DNA of 64,000 bases from an uncultured Bacteroidota bacterium. Lineage in GTDB: Bacteria > Bacteroidota > Bacteroidia > UKL13-3. The DNA is taken from positions 38,244 to 102,243 of the forward strand of contig CAIVZR010000056.1 in the NCBI GenBank assembly GCA_903910445.1. Direction: 5' to 3'. The position numbers and the translations under genes are program-made. The notes below the pieces were generated by a model that had not been told where the DNA came from, did no database searches, and was given only the letters and a program-made list of their open reading frames with translations. Within the stretch, counting starts at the first letter, position 1. Each line of letters starts with the position of its first letter. Of this stretch, positions 63,872-64,000 are shown piece by piece.

Positions 63872-64000
63872 GAAAAAAGTTTACACTTTTTGGTTAATAA
63901 TCCTGTTACAAGTTTACACATTTTTTTTAATCCTGTATACCATTTACATTTGACGAACTGGATGAAGCGGAAACGAGCTCTGCTGAGGAGCAACTCGCCA
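63868..64000. mobile_element. Probable end of an insertion sequence (IS21-like layout), running off the window
   Basis: Three ordered copies of the unit TCCTG-N4-(A/C)(A/C)(G/A)TTTACA start at 63868, 63901 and 63931, with spacings of 33 and 30 bases; the first two share AAGTTTACAC exactly. Iterated sites of this kind at an end are typical of IS21-family transposase binding. The last 50 bases are about 56% G+C, against well under 40% before them. No transposase gene is visible because the window ends. The family is a guess; the truncated gene beside it supports an insertion. Confidence 0.55.

Noticed and set aside
1..64000. Search for CRISPR arrays, tRNA and rRNA genes
   Set aside because: No regularly spaced direct repeats of CRISPR size, no cloverleaf-like segments and no rRNA motifs were seen by eye; a tRNA scan could still find something I missed.

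Overview
The window is about 64 kb of an AT-rich chromosome from a member of the Bacteroidota, most like the Chitinophagales/Sphingobacteriia side of the phylum. Evidence: type IX secretion genes (porX and a porV-like gene), SusC/carboxypeptidase-regulatory TonB receptors, a short primary sigma factor with no region 1.1, a eukaryotic-type NADP isocitrate dehydrogenase, DUF4292 and TPR lipoproteins, and several promoters of the Bacteroidota form TTTG-N18..20-TAnnTTTG. No tRNA, rRNA or CRISPR array was seen. Genes are densely packed on both strands; only two gaps exceed 300 bases.

Layout. (1) 1-6432: the 3' end of gcvP, then a signalling block. A lone receiver (426-872, minus) faces a plus-strand set: an E1/ThiF-like adenylating enzyme, a LuxI-like GNAT acyltransferase, a 7TM-DISM membrane histidine kinase, a receiver-histidine kinase hybrid and a second lone receiver. 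This set, a possible enzyme-made signal with its own sensor, is the best candidate here for an undescribed system. (2) 6436-11876: PepSY-like lipoprotein, HD phosphohydrolase, ArnT-like glycosyltransferase, PorX, and a PAS protein with a histidine-kinase dimerisation helix but no ATPase domain. (3) 11986-22239: purT and purL among three membrane acyltransferase-3 genes, then acyl-CoA dehydrogenase, an RluA-type pseudouridine synthase and rpoD. (4) 22368-33655: surface-polysaccharide genes (glycosyltransferase, polymerase/ligase-like protein, WecE, FdtA, FdtC-like) mixed with lnt, icd, an SDR and a 2-oxoacid dehydrogenase E2 that appears to lack its E1/E3-binding domain. (5) 33730-37513: TPR lipoprotein, DUF4292 lipoprotein and a degenerate M23 (EnvC-like) protein.

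(6) 37517-46904 (minus): greA, then an apparent operon of TonB receptor, giant secreted protein with a T9SS-type C-terminus, and PorV-like protein, closed by an intrinsic terminator. (7) 47056-54132: 2-hydroxyacid dehydrogenase, corA, a membrane protein with a winged-helix regulator, LOG phosphoribohydrolase, aspS and class I fumarase. (8) 54136-60274 (minus): a carotenoid operon headed by a MerR/B12-binding regulator that keeps CarH photoreceptor motifs, followed by crtI, crtB, idi, crtZ and a fused lycopene cyclase, and running without an obvious break into gmk and nadD. The predicted pigment is zeaxanthin. (9) 60435-64000: a TonB receptor broken by a one-base frameshift, a small unknown gene, and a lipoprotein-like gene whose 5' end is cut off by what looks like the end of an insertion sequence.

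All functions are inferred from sequence features and remembered family knowledge; no database search was run.
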